Assembly: GCA_028641055.1 (NCBI GenBank)
Contig: CM054058.1
Span: 240,360,187 to 240,424,186 of the forward strand
Direction: 5' to 3'
Source of the DNA: Alopecurus myosuroides
Lineage: Eukaryota > Streptophyta > Magnoliopsida > Poales > Poaceae
Length of the DNA: 64,000 bases
Below are positions 12,527 to 25,300 of this stretch, piece after piece. Positions within the stretch are counted from its first letter, which is position 1; every line of letters begins with the position of its first letter. The translations under genes were made by a program, and so were the position numbers. Below the pieces are notes generated by a model that was given only the letters and a program-made list of their open reading frames with translations, was not told the origin of the DNA and searched no databases.

Positions 12527-13294
12527 AGAGATCGATACTACTCAACCTCCATGAGTAGTAAGCAACGACCAGGATGTCAGATTCTTGGAGTCACGAGAAT
12601 GGCTTCGTAAACTTGGACCCACCAATGGTGATTACATATTCCGCCACGGTTTTGGTGAGAATTTGAGATTTTAGTTGTATTTTTTCTTTTCTTTAGGACT
12701 GTTGTGTTGTGCGCATATGACATATCTCCGGGTGAAAGCCTAGAATCCGATTGGATTGACATGATGACAGCGTTCTCGACGCCGTCTCTCCATTTGGAAC
12801 CTCCTATTTGGAGACGCGACATGGAGTTTCTTTGTTCCTTCCTTCGATGCTCTCAGTTGTCCAAGATTGTTGTTTAGAGGCGCAATGTACGTCGTCACCG
12901 ATGAGTCCAAGAAGATGTCTATCTCAGGACCGACCGAGTCCCGCCATCTACTTACCACCTCCTTTAGGCATCAAGGATGGATGATGCGTCGGCAATGGGA
13001 GTCTAGTTAAAGCTGTCGCTTTTTGGAGATGATCGACATCGGTCAAAACGCGATGATATTGCTGAGCTTACGACATGTTTTTTTTTAGTTTGGTGTCGAT
13101 GGTGGATGTTTTCGGACTATTTGGATGTAGAGTACGTGCTACACTCATTCGCCATCGTGAGTTGTAACCGTTATAGTGTTGTGGTGTATGCATGATGTCT
13201 GCTCTCGGTTGAACTTGTAGAACTCTTCTAGTATATCAATATATCGAAACACAAAGTTTTTGCGTTTTCATGAAAAGGGTAGCAATATTATATA
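12527..13294. other. Unassigned stretch
   Basis: No convincing coding frame on either strand. The end near 13200-13260 (TCTAGTATATCAATATATCG, then a short T-rich run) resembles the 3' untranslated end of grass LINE-type elements, but no reverse transcriptase or poly(A) tail is visible. It could equally be diverged intergenic DNA. Confidence 0.3.
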
Positions 13295-13397
13295 CTCCCT
13301 CCTTTCAACAATAATTGATTTATGTTTGTTCAAATATAAATGTATTTGGACATCATATTTAGACAGATGAAAGTCAAGTATTATTGAACTGAGGGAG
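13295..13397. mobile_element. Stowaway MITE (Tc1/mariner type), 103 bp
   Basis: Imperfect terminal inverted repeats start CTCCCTC on both sides, with matching inner parts (TCAACAATAATTGA against TCAATAATACTTGA). The element is flanked by TA dinucleotides at 13293-13294 and 13398-13399, the Stowaway target duplication. It lies about 370 bp upstream of the clathrin assembly gene start. Confidence 0.85.
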
Positions 13398-13765
13398 TAT
13401 GTACCCATTGATTTTGATCAACGGACAGAAACAAGGGACCAGGCACCGACGCACCGTACCGCTTGCCTCTGTCAGCGCACTGGATCTCAAATTCTCAATC
13501 CCAAAACTGCTCGTTAGACCTGCGGTGTGAAAACCGAAAAGTGGAAAACGCGCCATCCGCTTCACTGGCAGGCGGCAGCTCTGAGGAAAAGAAAAGGAAA
13601 GGAAACCGCTATTTAATTTGGCTGTTCCGTGCGTCGCGAAATTGGACGCACCAGCACAGGAGGAGGAGCACCCACTCCAAAATCGAATCAGGCCGCGGGA
13701 GAAGGAAAGAATAATCGAGGCGAAGCAAGGCGGCAGCCGACGGCGAGCAAGGGAGTAGCGGCAAA

Positions 13766-16700
13766 ATGTCGGCGCTGCCGAGCTGGCGCAGGGCGTACGG
13801 CGCGCTTAAGGACACCACCACCGTCAGCCTCGCCAACCTCAACTCCGACTTCAAGGTTCCCGTCGAGCTTCCCCCCCTCCTGTTCGCCCCCACCATTTTG
13901 GATCTGTGGTTCGTACTCCACCGGGATTGATTTTTTGCTCGTGGTTTTACTTATTTTTAGGATCTGGATGTGGCGATCGTCAAGGCCACTAACCACGTGG
14001 AATGCCCGCCCAAGGATCGCCACCTGCGCAGTACGTTGATTGATTCTCGCACTCTGAGTGGAGTACTATGTTTCTCGCTTACAAATTTTGATGTATTGAG
14101 GACTGGTATGGTGGAGTGCGTGCGAGGGAGGGCGGATATGCTTGCCGTGGTTTCCCCTCATCTCGGTTGGGTGTGATGTCTGATCGGTTGGTGGTGGTGT
14201 TGCAGAGATTGCGGCGGCTTCGTCCATCGCCGGGCCCCGAGCGGACGTCGCCTACTGCGTCCATGCGCTTGCCCGCCGCCTCGCTAAGACCCGGAATTGG
14301 ATCGTAAGCGCCATGCAATTGCTATGTCATTCCAGAAAATTTCCATTAATTTCGTACAGTTGATGTTTTATGGGTTGCTGCGAGTGCTTTTCTAGCTCGG
14401 ATTTCATACTGTTGCGAATAACTGAAATGTTGCTTATAGTAGTTAAAACTTGTGCAGTACTATCCCCTATAAATCACTGTGTCAGTAATCATCCTGTGGC
14501 ACTGCTTCCTTTCGGGCCTAAGTTGGGCATCGTTTGGTGGTAGTGTAGTGCACTGATTTGGTTATCTAATGCACTAGAAATGTATGTTTAGTTTCAAATC
14601 GATGCATTGATTGTGTTAATTTAGCATTGGGAAAACCATCATACTGATTCTTATGGCCTTGAGTATGTCCCAGTTTATGCTGATGGCTGATTGCGATATG
14701 TGTTATTGGATTTGGAATCTCAAACAGAATTCTGGCCATGAACTGTACGATTTGGTTGATACAGCGACTCACAGTATTGTTTTATATAGCAAAGGTGGAA
14801 ATAACAACATCTATATCTGGATCTGTGGTTTTTTTTTACTTGATTTTTTTTCTTGTTTGTATACCATATGTGTTACTAATTTCCCATCACAAAATGGTTA
14901 ACAGTATCTTGTACTATGGAGTACCTTGGAGTCGTGAGTTCAAACCTAATATAAATGATTAGCATTCCCTATCTTTGTAATTTCTGTATTTTCTCGGGTT
15001 AGTTGGTAACATATCATCTACTCTCCTCAACCCGGTGATGACCAATGTGTAGTATAATATTAAGTGCTTACGCTGGAATTTATCTTACTGACTAACTTGA
15101 TAGATCAAATATTATTATGTTGAACTGGAATCGTATTCAGTTAGTCACAATTTGCTCTGCCATATTCCCTTCTTGAATTATTGTTCTGGTGATATTTGTA
15201 GTGTCTAACTTCGGCATGCATTTTCACGCACCATGCAGGTTGCGTTGAAGACACTTGTGGTGATCCATCGACTACTCCGGGATGGTGATCCTACATTCCG
15301 TGAAGAACTTCTTAATTTTACACAAAGGGTGCACATTTTGCAGCTATCTAACTTCAAGGATGACTCCAGTCCTATCGGTCAGTATTTCTAGTTCTCTATT
15401 AGCAACATGACTTCATGCCTTGTTCAGCTCAAAGTGTTCCTTTTCTCTGCATCCTAACTTTTCTTTCTAATATTGAATTATATCCAGCTTGGGACTATTC
15501 TTCATGGGTTCGCACATATGGTTTATTTTTAGAGGAAAGACTGCAATGCTTCAGGATCTTGAAGTATGATGTTGAAGCTGAGCGTTTGCCCAAGCAAGGT
15601 CAAGGGCCTGAAAAGGTTTGAATATTTTCATTCTCATTTGGTAATATAATAAATCAGCTTTAAGGGTTGTGACTATAGTGGCAAAGTTAGTACAATTTTT
15701 TGCCAACTACTATCTGTTGAGTATCTTGCTGGTGCTGCTTTAACGTATCGTGAGACTACTTATTTTCAGGGGCACAGTCGAACCAGAGAATTAGATTCTC
15801 AGGACTTGCTGGAGCAGATGCCGGCACTGCAGCAGTTACTATATCGACTTATTGGATGTCGGGTGATTCTCTCTTATATCTAGGATCAAGTGCTCTGATG
15901 AGTTAAAGGAAAAAAAATGAATATTTAGACATCTTATGGACACAATGTGACGTGTATTTTGTTTTTCTGGTGCAGCCAGAAGGAGCTGCCAATAGAAATT
16001 ATTTGGTGCAATATGCTCTAGCTCTTGTAAGCTCTATTTTTTCAGTGTTAACTTTTTTGTGCTTACTTTTTTTTTATTCAAGCTGAAAATAATATGCAAC
16101 TGATCTTCTGTGAACTTTTTTGGTTGCATTGACATTTCATAGTTTTGTCTGAGCAGAGAATAATATTTGCTAATTGAGCATTGATTTTCCTTCTGCATAC
16201 CACTTTATTTTCTGAATAATGATATATTTAAGGAAGTAACGTAGCAGGTTCTGTTTCTTTGCTAATAACTTATTTGTTATTCCAGATAACACTATAGCCA
16301 GCTAACGATTCCTTACTAAAGCACATTCATAAAAATTTCTACTGGTTGGGTTGTTGATTTAATTACACCCTATCTTGTGTAAAATGAACTAGAGTTTGTT
16401 CCCTTTACGAAATGTCATCTTTATTTCACATTTATACTTTGATTTTACATGCCCGATCAAATGAGGGAAAAAATGGATCTGTTCTTCCCTGGAAATACAG
16501 GGATCCTGTATTTTCTCGAAAAACATGCCTAATTATTAACTCTGTAATTTGATTGGATGCACTTGTTTCCCACAGGTTCTCAAAGAAAGCTTCAAAATTT
16601 ACTGCACAATAAACGATGGAATTATCAACCTTGTCGATAAGGTTTATTATTTTTCCAAGTGACAACACCATTGTTCTTGTTGTTGCAAGTTATGTGCATT

Positions 16701-19700
16701 TATTTCCATCTTTCTTTTTTGCTGCACAACTATGTAGTTTTTTGACATGCCAAGACACGACGCACTTAAAGCAGTTGAAATTTATAGGAGGGCTGGCCAG
16801 CAGGTAAATCTACAGAGTGATAGCGTGAAATCTAGCTTATATCGTAGAGGATCAGCATGATAGCAATTGTCTGTGGTTATTTGCTATTCTTACCAGCAAT
16901 TTCTTTGATGCTTCAGGCTGGAAGCCTATCTGACTTCTATGAAAACTGCCGTGAATTAGAACTCGCAAGAAATTTTCAGTTTCCCACTTTGAGGGAGGTG
17001 AGGTTTTGTGTGTATCATATAAGTTCCCATTGTTTACTATCGGATATATCACTGCACTCACTTTGATTCTGTTTTTCCTTAGCCACCACAAACATTCCTT
17101 TCAACCATGGAAGAGTACGTGAAGGAGGCTCCACGTATGGTTCCAGTTAAGGATCCCTTGGTAAGTGCTTGACATAAAATAACCTGCTGATGTTTCTTTA
17201 TGACACCTTTTATATTTTAATTTTGTGGAGTTAGAGCCTTGATTTCTGTGTTTGTGCCATCCTTTCTTCACCCTGGTCTCATGTGAAAATAATACAAGTT
17301 GGATTGAATGCAACCTATTTTTAACGGAGGAATTCACTTTGTACTATAACATCTACTGACAAGAAAATTGGGTGTATCATTTTTGTACACGAAACGTGTA
17401 TCATACCTGTAATGTTACTAGTGCTCAGAGAAATTGCCAATACACTTAAAAGTAACATTTAAATCCTCACATTTGATATCATGTTGTCTCTCATATTTTT
17501 ATAGATGCAAGAAGTTAAGATTCACCTATTTCAGTCTAAGTATAATCCCATTAACCTGTCCATTCTTCTTCCATTGCTATAGTAATAGAAACATGTATCT
17601 GTGAACTGAAGGCCACAGTTACCATCCAATCAATACTGCTAGCAGGTTTAGTAAGTATCATGTGGTTTTGTAGTGGTCATTGTGTCACCATTATGTCATA
17701 ATCACATGTTGATTTATTTTGTCACTTAAACACCGTGTTCACCGCTAGAGTTTATTCTTAAATTTGGGTAATTGTTACTTCATCAGGAGTTTCCTGAGAG
17801 GCTTCTTCTGACGTACAAACCGGAAGAATCAGAGGAAGTTCCTGAGCCTATTCCTATTCAGAAGGAAATACCAGTACCACACATGGAAGAACCTGCTCCA
17901 CCACCATCTTCAACGGAAGTAGCTTCACCTCCTCCCAACACCAGGGCTGCAGATACTGGTGATTTACTGGTAAGCAGAACAGATCATAACTGAATTGTAC
18001 ATCAGTGCATTTTTCAGAATCTTAATGTCATGTCATTTCTGCTCCTAGGGATTAAGTGATCCAAACCCTAATGTATCAGCAATAGAGGAAAGCAATGCTT
18101 TGGCCTTGGCTATTACTCCGAATGGTAATTAGTCAGCATTCAGTTCATAGTGATGTCTGTCACGAAGCTGACACTAAGTCTGACGATTATCTGGAAATGT
18201 GCAACAGGTGTTAATACTTCAACAACAAGCACAACTATAACGCAAGATACAGGATTTGATCCAACGGGATGGGAACTTGCTCTTGTCACTACCGCAAGCA
18301 GTAATACAAATTCACTGGCTGTGGATAGTAATTTGGTTGGTGTCTTTAACCTTTGTCCGAGTATATTTTACCTTCCTGTCGGTTGACTATATATTGAACT
18401 TTTATCTTGAAACTTCTATGCTGCTGCTACCGATCAGTTGATTTTTTCTACAAAAAGAAAAGGCTTTGTGTCTTGATGAATTGATAGAAAGGAGAGTTAT
18501 GTACAAGTCTAGCAGAGCCACACCCACGAATACAACACCCCCCCCCCCCCCCCCCCCCCTAAAACATAGGCCCTGCTGGAAGCAATGCCGCGAGGCCCGA
18601 TGCTCTTGCCTTTGCCCAAAACTTCAACTGACTGGCCAGAATCAGCAGTCCCTTGTTTATTTCGTTGGGTACCTGAAATACCTTTATATCCGTTCACGTG
18701 ATAAAAATGCATTTATATGAAGGAATAGCTGGAAGTATAAGTCGTAGATATTCCTTCAGGTTTACGTAACGGCCCTCATGGAGTCTCAGTCATCCTGGTG
18801 GTGCAAGTTAGTCTAACTCATTATATAAGTGCAATCATTCACTGCCTCGTCCTAATAGTGTTCAGGTCCACAACTTTAGGCACATGAGTTTTTCAACACC
18901 TCAACCTTTTGGCCAGCTGAAGCTACTTCTCAGCAGCCTTGAGACTTCTGAAACGTTGCAAATGGCTTAATTTTCACCCACCACAAAACCGTAGTATCCA
19001 AATACACCTGTTCAAAACTTGTAAATTTAAAATGCTCCTTATCCCAAAGTTCAGAGACAGATGGATATGTTTTCGTCAGTCTGTGGGTTTTGCTTCTGAT
19101 GAGTCATTGCATTTGAGTTCATTACTGGCCATCACCTTTTACAATGCATATTTTGGTGTTAAAAAGCTATGCTGACAAAATACTTTGCAACCTCATAATT
19201 TCTGTTGGTTAACTTCACATCTTATGCCACGTTTTATTCTTAACATGCATCTGCAAACAAAATTGATGATAAAGGCCTGCAGCTACATGTATGAAAAGCC
19301 ATAGATTTCTTGCATGTGACTATCAAAATTATAATATGTTTCTGTAATTATTTATCTGTATCTGGCTGATTGTCAAACTTCGTCACTCTTATTTCTGCTG
19401 CAGGGTGGTGGGTTCGACAAGCTCATATTGGACAGCTTGTACGATGAAGGAACTTACAGGCAGATGCAGCAACAACAGCCGTATGATTCAGCGCCTCACA
19501 ATCCCTTCATGGCGAGCGATCCTTTTGCAGTGTCGAATCAAGTAGCTCCCCCACCGTCAGTTCAAATGGCCACGCAGCACCAGCAGATGGCGATGCAACC
19601 AAATCCCTTCGGGCCACCCTTGCAGCCACAACTCACTGGCATGGCAACAGTACCAAACCCCTTCCTAGACGCCGGTTTCGGCCCTTTCCCTGCAGCAAGT

Positions 19701-19754
19701 GGAAATGGAATGCACCCACAAGCCAACCCGTTTGGAACTGCCCAACTTCTATAA
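13766..19754 (+). CDS. AP180/CALM-type clathrin assembly protein (ANTH domain), 15 exons
   Basis: Exons read: 13766-13855, 13961-14030, 14206-14303, 15239-15377, 15488-15615, 15770-15862, 15976-16026, 16576-16641, 16738-16803, 16917-16997, 17083-17160, 17787-17969, 18049-18124, 18208-18335, 19404-19754. All introns are GT-AG and the frame closes at 565 aa, similar to plant relatives of about 540-690 aa. The N-terminal ANTH domain carries the phosphoinositide-binding KATNH motif (residues 38-42) and the SNFKDDSSP segment. The tail is Pro-rich with a DLL clathrin-type motif (379-381), NPF motifs (first at 482-484) and DPF (488-490), known to bind EH-domain proteins and AP-2. The family recruits clathrin to the plasma membrane in endocytosis. 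The start is the first ATG in a GC-rich leader and gives the conserved N-terminus. The gene looks intact. Intron 14 (1068 bp) contains a 22-C run at 18538-18559. Confidence 0.93.
19027..19141 (+). repeat. 115-bp direct repeat, copy 1 (intron 14)
   Basis: This segment recurs at 20117-20231 with only a few differences. AATGCATATTTTGGT follows this copy and precedes the other, so they look like parts of one old tandem array. The two copies flank the last exon of the clathrin assembly gene. Confidence 0.8.
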
Positions 19755-20116
19755 GCTTTCACACCTTACTGCCACATTTACATACAAGTTACAGAGTGTA
19801 AATCTATAGGGTTACAGATTGCATGTTGAGAAGTTCAATTTCCATGTGTAAAGAAAATGATAATGCCAGTTTTGTTCTGCCCTCTCTTAGGCTTTGGCCA
19901 CTTGACCAATTCTTGTGTAGCACACTCTTGTATTAAAATTTGCTGTTTCCATTCAATTTGTTTTTTGCCGTGTTCCTTTTTGTTTCACCATTTGGCATCG
20001 TGGGGCGGCAATCATCCAGTCTGTTTCCATGGCGTCAAAATGAAAAATTCAGCTACAGACAACAGCCAATCCGAACTGAGCTATGAATTGAGCCATCACC
20101 TAAATGCATATTTTGG

Positions 20117-20231
20117 TTAAAATGCTCTTTATCCTGAAGTTCAGAGACAGATGGATATGTTTTCATCAGTCTGTGGGTTTTGCTTCTGATGAGTCATTGC
20201 ATTTGAGTTCATTACTGGCCATCGCCTTTTA
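20117..20231 (+). repeat. 115-bp direct repeat, copy 2 (downstream of the gene)
   Basis: Partner of 19027-19141. It lies in the interval between the two convergent genes and runs directly into the hairpin arm at 20226. Confidence 0.8.
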
Positions 20232-20291
20232 TATTCAAATTAGATTCCCTTTTTTGCTTATTCAGTTGTGAATCTAATTTGAATATAAAAG
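20226..20291. repeat. Perfect 22-bp inverted repeat between convergent genes
   Basis: The arms 20226-20247 (starting CTTTTATATTCAAATTAG) and 20270-20291 are exact reverse complements around a 22-base loop. It sits between the 3' ends of the clathrin assembly gene (stop 19754) and the receptor kinase gene (stop 20413). It could be a tiny MITE remnant or an RNA hairpin in read-through transcripts. The rest of 19755-20412 is presumed 3' untranslated and intergenic DNA. Confidence 0.75.
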
Positions 20292-20412
20292 TTGATCTCA
20301 TAATTCCTCAGCTGGACCATTCGTAGCACAACACAATCTGGCTGATTTCATCCAAAACCTTTGTACCGAAGCTAGCTGCACTTCTCTATCATCATATACA
20401 GTTATACACAAA

Positions 20413-21708
20413 TCAATACGAAGCGGGGGCCGGAGGAAATGGCACCTCCAAATGTTCTTCCAACATCAAGATGACGCGCTTGATTGACGGCCTCAGCTCA
20501 GGCTCTCCTTGCACGCACCAGATCCCAACCTTCACCGCCCGCTCCATGGCCGCCGCCTCGACCACCTCGTCGCTGTTCATGGCCTTCTGCACCTCACCCC
20601 TCAGTAGCCACTCGTACACCAGCTCCATCAGCGTGCGTTCCTCGCCGGCCTCCTCCATCTCCATGTTCCTCCTGCACGTCACGATCTCGAGCAGCACCAC
20701 GCCGTAGCTGTACACGTCCACCTTCACGGTGACCGGCCCGGTGCCCCTGTACCACTCTGGGGCCAAGTACCCTCGCGTGCCGCGGACGCCGGTGAAAGTG
20801 CGCGTCTGGTCGGGCTGGAGCAGTTTGGCCAGCCCAAAGTCGGCGATCTTGGCCGTGCCGGCCGCGTCCATGAGGATGTTCTGCGGCTTGACGTCGCAGT
20901 GGATCACGCGGCTGTCGAGCTCGTCGTGGAGGTAGTGCAGGCCGCGCGCCACGTCGAGCGCGATGCCCAGGCGGTCGGGCCACGCGAGCGCGCGGGAGGC
21001 GCCGCCCTTGAAAAGCAGGTCGGCGACGGAGCCGTTGCTCATGAACTCGTAGACGAGGAGGCGGTTCGCGCCCTCGTGACAGAAGCCGAGGAGGCGGACC
21101 AGGTTGCGATGACTCGTCCGCCCGATGGCGCGCACCTCCCTCTGAAACTCCCGCTCGCCGTCCTCCACCAGCTTCTCCAGCCGCTTCACGGCGATGGCCT
21201 TCTCGCCGTTGCGCAGCGCTCCTTTGAACACCGTGCCGAACGCGCCGCGGCCCAGCGGGTCCCGGAAGCAGTACGTCGCACGCTCCAGCTCCTGGTATGT
21301 GTACGACCTCAGGGGCGCCGCCTCCTCCTCCAAGCCCTCGCCGGCGTCGGCGTCGGCGTCATCGTTCGCGAGTGCCACGTGCCGACGCACGATCCCCCGA
21401 TTCACCCGGAGCAGCCGCGCCGACGCAATGAAGGCGGACAACGCGACGAATGCTAGGACGCCGATGCAAACCAGCGCGATGATGGTTGGGCGCCCGACGG
21501 TTCTGTCATGGGTGTCCGTGCCCCTGCCGCCCAACGACGGGTTCGGCGCTCCCCCGGTCTTGACGGACAGCGTGTATCCGCCGCCCGTGCGGCCGTACCG
21601 CAGAGGGAGCTGCTGCTTCGTGCACGTGCCGTCGTTGGCGTCCCGCAGCACGGCGGCGCAGAAGCAGTCTGCGATGCACGCCGCCTGGCAGTCGGCCGCG
21701 CTCGTGCC
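20413..21708 (-). pseudogene. G-type lectin receptor-like kinase, C-terminal part (PAN end, TM, kinase)
   Basis: The minus-strand frame runs in from the copia insertion at 21709 and encodes about 430 residues: the Cys-rich end of a PAN-like domain, a hydrophobic transmembrane stretch, a juxtamembrane acidic linker and a full Ser/Thr kinase. Kinase motifs are the GRGAFG loop, AVKRL lysine, HCDVKPQN catalytic loop, DFG and APE. The catalytic loop has Cys instead of Arg before Asp, making it a non-RD kinase, a class often found in plant immune receptors. The family is the LECRK/S-domain type at the plasma membrane. It is in frame with 27654-28774 across the target duplication; without the insertion the gene is intronless with 804 codons including the stop. 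Detached from its signal peptide and lectin domain, this half has no obvious promoter. Confidence 0.9.
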
Positions 21709-22286
21709 TGTAAGAAATATTAGCGATTCGGTCTAACCCCTATTCCTCGATCCTCTTCCGTGGTTCCGCTCACAATGATCTTTGAGGCTAGGGGTTAGGG
21801 ACCAATATATAGTGTGCTTTCCAGTTTAATTTAAACTGTACCAATTGCAGATAATTCCAGATAAACTCTGTTTAAACGAGAGTCCAGGCTAAGCTAATCA
21901 ACCACGATCACTAGTAGCCTATATGGATTCTCAAACTGCAATTTTAGTCCCTTGCACGTGAGTGTGAGTCCCACGCTGAATTTGAATACAAATATCAAAT
22001 TCACAGGCTTTAACAATTCAAGGCGCCAATCCCTTGAACAACCTGGCGTTCCATAATATGTTGTGCCCGGGCAAATATACAAAGATGTATAATATTATTC
22101 CAGCGTTAATAAACACTGTATTCCAACATACATGTACCGGCTTCCTTGAACACACAATTCCATTCAAGTATATATATCAAGCAATATCCAACGCAATGGT
22201 AAATTCCATATTGAGTAATTATATTCCAGGAGATTAAATAATGTAGTACGTAAATATGTTGCAAGCCACACCATAAAATTCCTACA
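21709..22286 (-). repeat. Copia 3' LTR
   Basis: 578 bp, same sequence as 27076-27653. On the minus strand it is preceded by the purine tract AAGTGGGAGA at 22287-22296, as expected for a 3' LTR. Confidence 0.93.
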
Positions 22287-22307
22287 TCTCCCACTTGGCT
22301 AAAACAT

Positions 22308-25300
22308 TTAATTCCATGAACGAAGGCCCATGTTGCAAACATGCTTGCAAAATACTTCCTGACTAAGTGGCTTAGTCAGTGGATCGGCAGTCATGTCCAC
22401 ACTAGGCAAATACTCTAAACGAATTGTCTTTAACCTATTAATAACATCACGAATGTAATGATACCTTCCCTCAATATGTTTGCTCTTGCTATGAAATTTA
22501 GGATCCTTTGAGACCTTGATTGCCGCCTGGTTGTCACAGTATAAAGTCACCGGATTTGAAGCGCTGTCTATCACCTTGAGAGATGCCAGGAATTCTTTCA
22601 ACCATACTGCTTCCTTCACAGCTTCGGATGCAGCAACGTATTCTGCCTCCATCGAAGAAAGTGCTACCGGATCTTGCTTCTTGCTTCTCCACGAAATTGC
22701 ACCTCCTGCCAGCTTAAAAATATATCCAGACGTCGACCTTCGGTCATCAAGATCACCTTGCCAATCAGCATCAGTAAAACCCTGCAGCTGAAGATTGTGA
22801 CCATTAAAGCACAGAAAATAGTCCACGGTTCCTTTGACATAGCGCAAAGTATTCTTAATCTGTTTCCAATGCTCAGCTCCAGGATTCATTTGGTATCTAC
22901 TCAACAACCCCACGGCATGGCACAAATCAGGTCTAGTGAATAACATAGCATACATCAAAGAACCCAATGCGGATGAATAAGGAATATTGCTCATTTTTTC
23001 TTTTTCCTCAGGAGTTTTAGCACACATTTCCTCACTAAGTTTTGTTCCCCTAAGAATAGGTACTTTAACAGGCTTGCAAATTTCCATAGAGAATCTCTTC
23101 AGTATAGTATTGAGATATGCCTTTTGAGACAAACCCAAGACTCTCTTCCTTCGATCTCTACGTATTTCCACTCCCAAAACATAGGAAGCTTCACCCATAT
23201 CTTTCATGTCAAATTTAGATGACAACCAGATTTTAACTTCCATCAGTGTGGATTTATCATTAGAAGCAATGAGAATATCATCAACATACAGAGATAGCAA
23301 TACAAATTTATCTCCCACTATTTTGAAATAAATGCAATGATCACCTTCCGTCATTGAAAAACCATATGACGTGATAGCATTATCAAAAAGAATATACCAC
23401 TGACGTGAGGCTTGTTTTAGACCATATATTGATCTGTTCAATTTACAGACCTTCCCTTCATCCCCCTTTTCCACAAACCCATCAGGTTGGTTCATATATA
23501 TTTCTTCCTCTAATAGTCCATTCAAAAATGCGGTCTTTACATCCATTTGATGCAATTCCAGATCATAATAAGCAGTCAATGCACTAATGATCCGTATAGA
23601 GGTAAATTTTGCTACAGGTGAGAAGGTTTCCACAAAATCAATTCCTTCCTTTTGTGTAAATCCCTTAGCGACAAGCCTTGCTTTATATTTATCTACTTGT
23701 CCAGATGCATTCAGTTTCCTTTTAAAAATCCACTTCGAACCTATAGCTCTCCGGTTGTTTGGTAGTTTAACAAGTTCCCAAACACCGTTTTTCTTCATAG
23801 AGTTTAGTTCCTCTTGCATAGCTTCCATCCAAAGTTTAGACTCTGGACTAGCTAATGCAGCCTTAAAAGTTTTCGGTTCTTCCTCCAAAGTTTGAACTTT
23901 AGAGTGGACTTCCCCCAAAAATACAAAATACTCATCTAGATAAGATGGCGCTTGAGTGTTCCTCCCACTTCTCCTAGGCATGCTAGCTGAAGTAGTGGGA
24001 TTATTATTTGGACTAGCATCATTACTTTCCTGAACCATAGGTTCAGTGTTCCGCAAAATATCATTCTCAGGTTGTACCAATAATTCCACCCTTGACCGTT
24101 TAGCACGGCGAGGTGTGTCCTGATCCAGAAAAACGGCATCACCACTTTCAATTAATTTCTTTTTCTCAGGGTCATAAAACCTATAACCATTAGAACCTGA
24201 TGCATAGCCAATAAAAATTCCCGGGGTGCTTTTAGGCTGCAACTTAGTACGCAATTGACTAGGCACTCTAATTTGAGCATTACAGCCCCAAACAGCCAAA
24301 TGGCGTAGCGACGGCTTCCTTCCTTTCCACAACTCATAAGGTGTTAATTTAACTGACTTGGAAGGTGAGTGATTAAGCAAATAGACAGCAGTATGTAAGG
24401 CTTCTCCCCAAAACGATAATGGCAAATCAGAATAAGCCATCATAGATCTAACCATGTCCATTAAAGTTCTATTCCTTCTTTCCGCCACCCCATTTTGTTG
24501 TGGAGTATACGGCAAAGTATAATGATGAACAATCCCATTTTCCTTGCAAAAATCATCTAATATTCCTGACGTGTATTCGCCTCCACGGTCAGTTCTAAGA
24601 ATTTTAATCTTCTTGTTTAATTGATTTTCCACTTCCGCTTTGAAAACTTTAAAAGCTTCAAAACCTTCCGATTTGTGTTTCAGGAGATACACATAACCGT
24701 ACCTTGAATAATCATCTATGAATGTAATAAAATAGATTTTCTGCCCTCCCAAAGTGGGTGTGGAAAATTCACCACAAATGTCAGAATGGACGATTGCAAG
24801 TTGTTCAGTGGATCTGCCAGCTTTTGGAAAGGGTGACCTGGTCATTTTTCCCAAGATACACGCCTCACATATACCATAATCTACCCACTTAAATTTCAGA
24901 ATTCCAGAACTAATGAGCCTTTTAATTCTGTTTTTAGATATGTGACCCAGGCGTAAGTGCCAAAGATAGGACTCGGAACAATTATTGTTGCCAGCAATAT
25001 TCCTCACCATTGAGTTATCTTCCCCCAAAAAACAATTGTTTTCAGATATGTCATTAAGAAAATAAAGACCTTCATGTCTATCTCCTGCATGTACTAGGCT
25101 ACCATCTAGAAGAATCTTAGCTTGAGCATCTCCAAACAGTACTTTATAGCCAACAACTTCCAATTTCGAAACTGAAATTATGTTCCTTCTCATGTTGGGT
25201 GAAAACAGGGTATTTTCCAAGACTAGTTTTCCTCCATTAGGGAGTTTTAGTTCATAATTTCCAATTCCAAGGATGTCTGCTTTAGCACTAGTTCCTAAAT

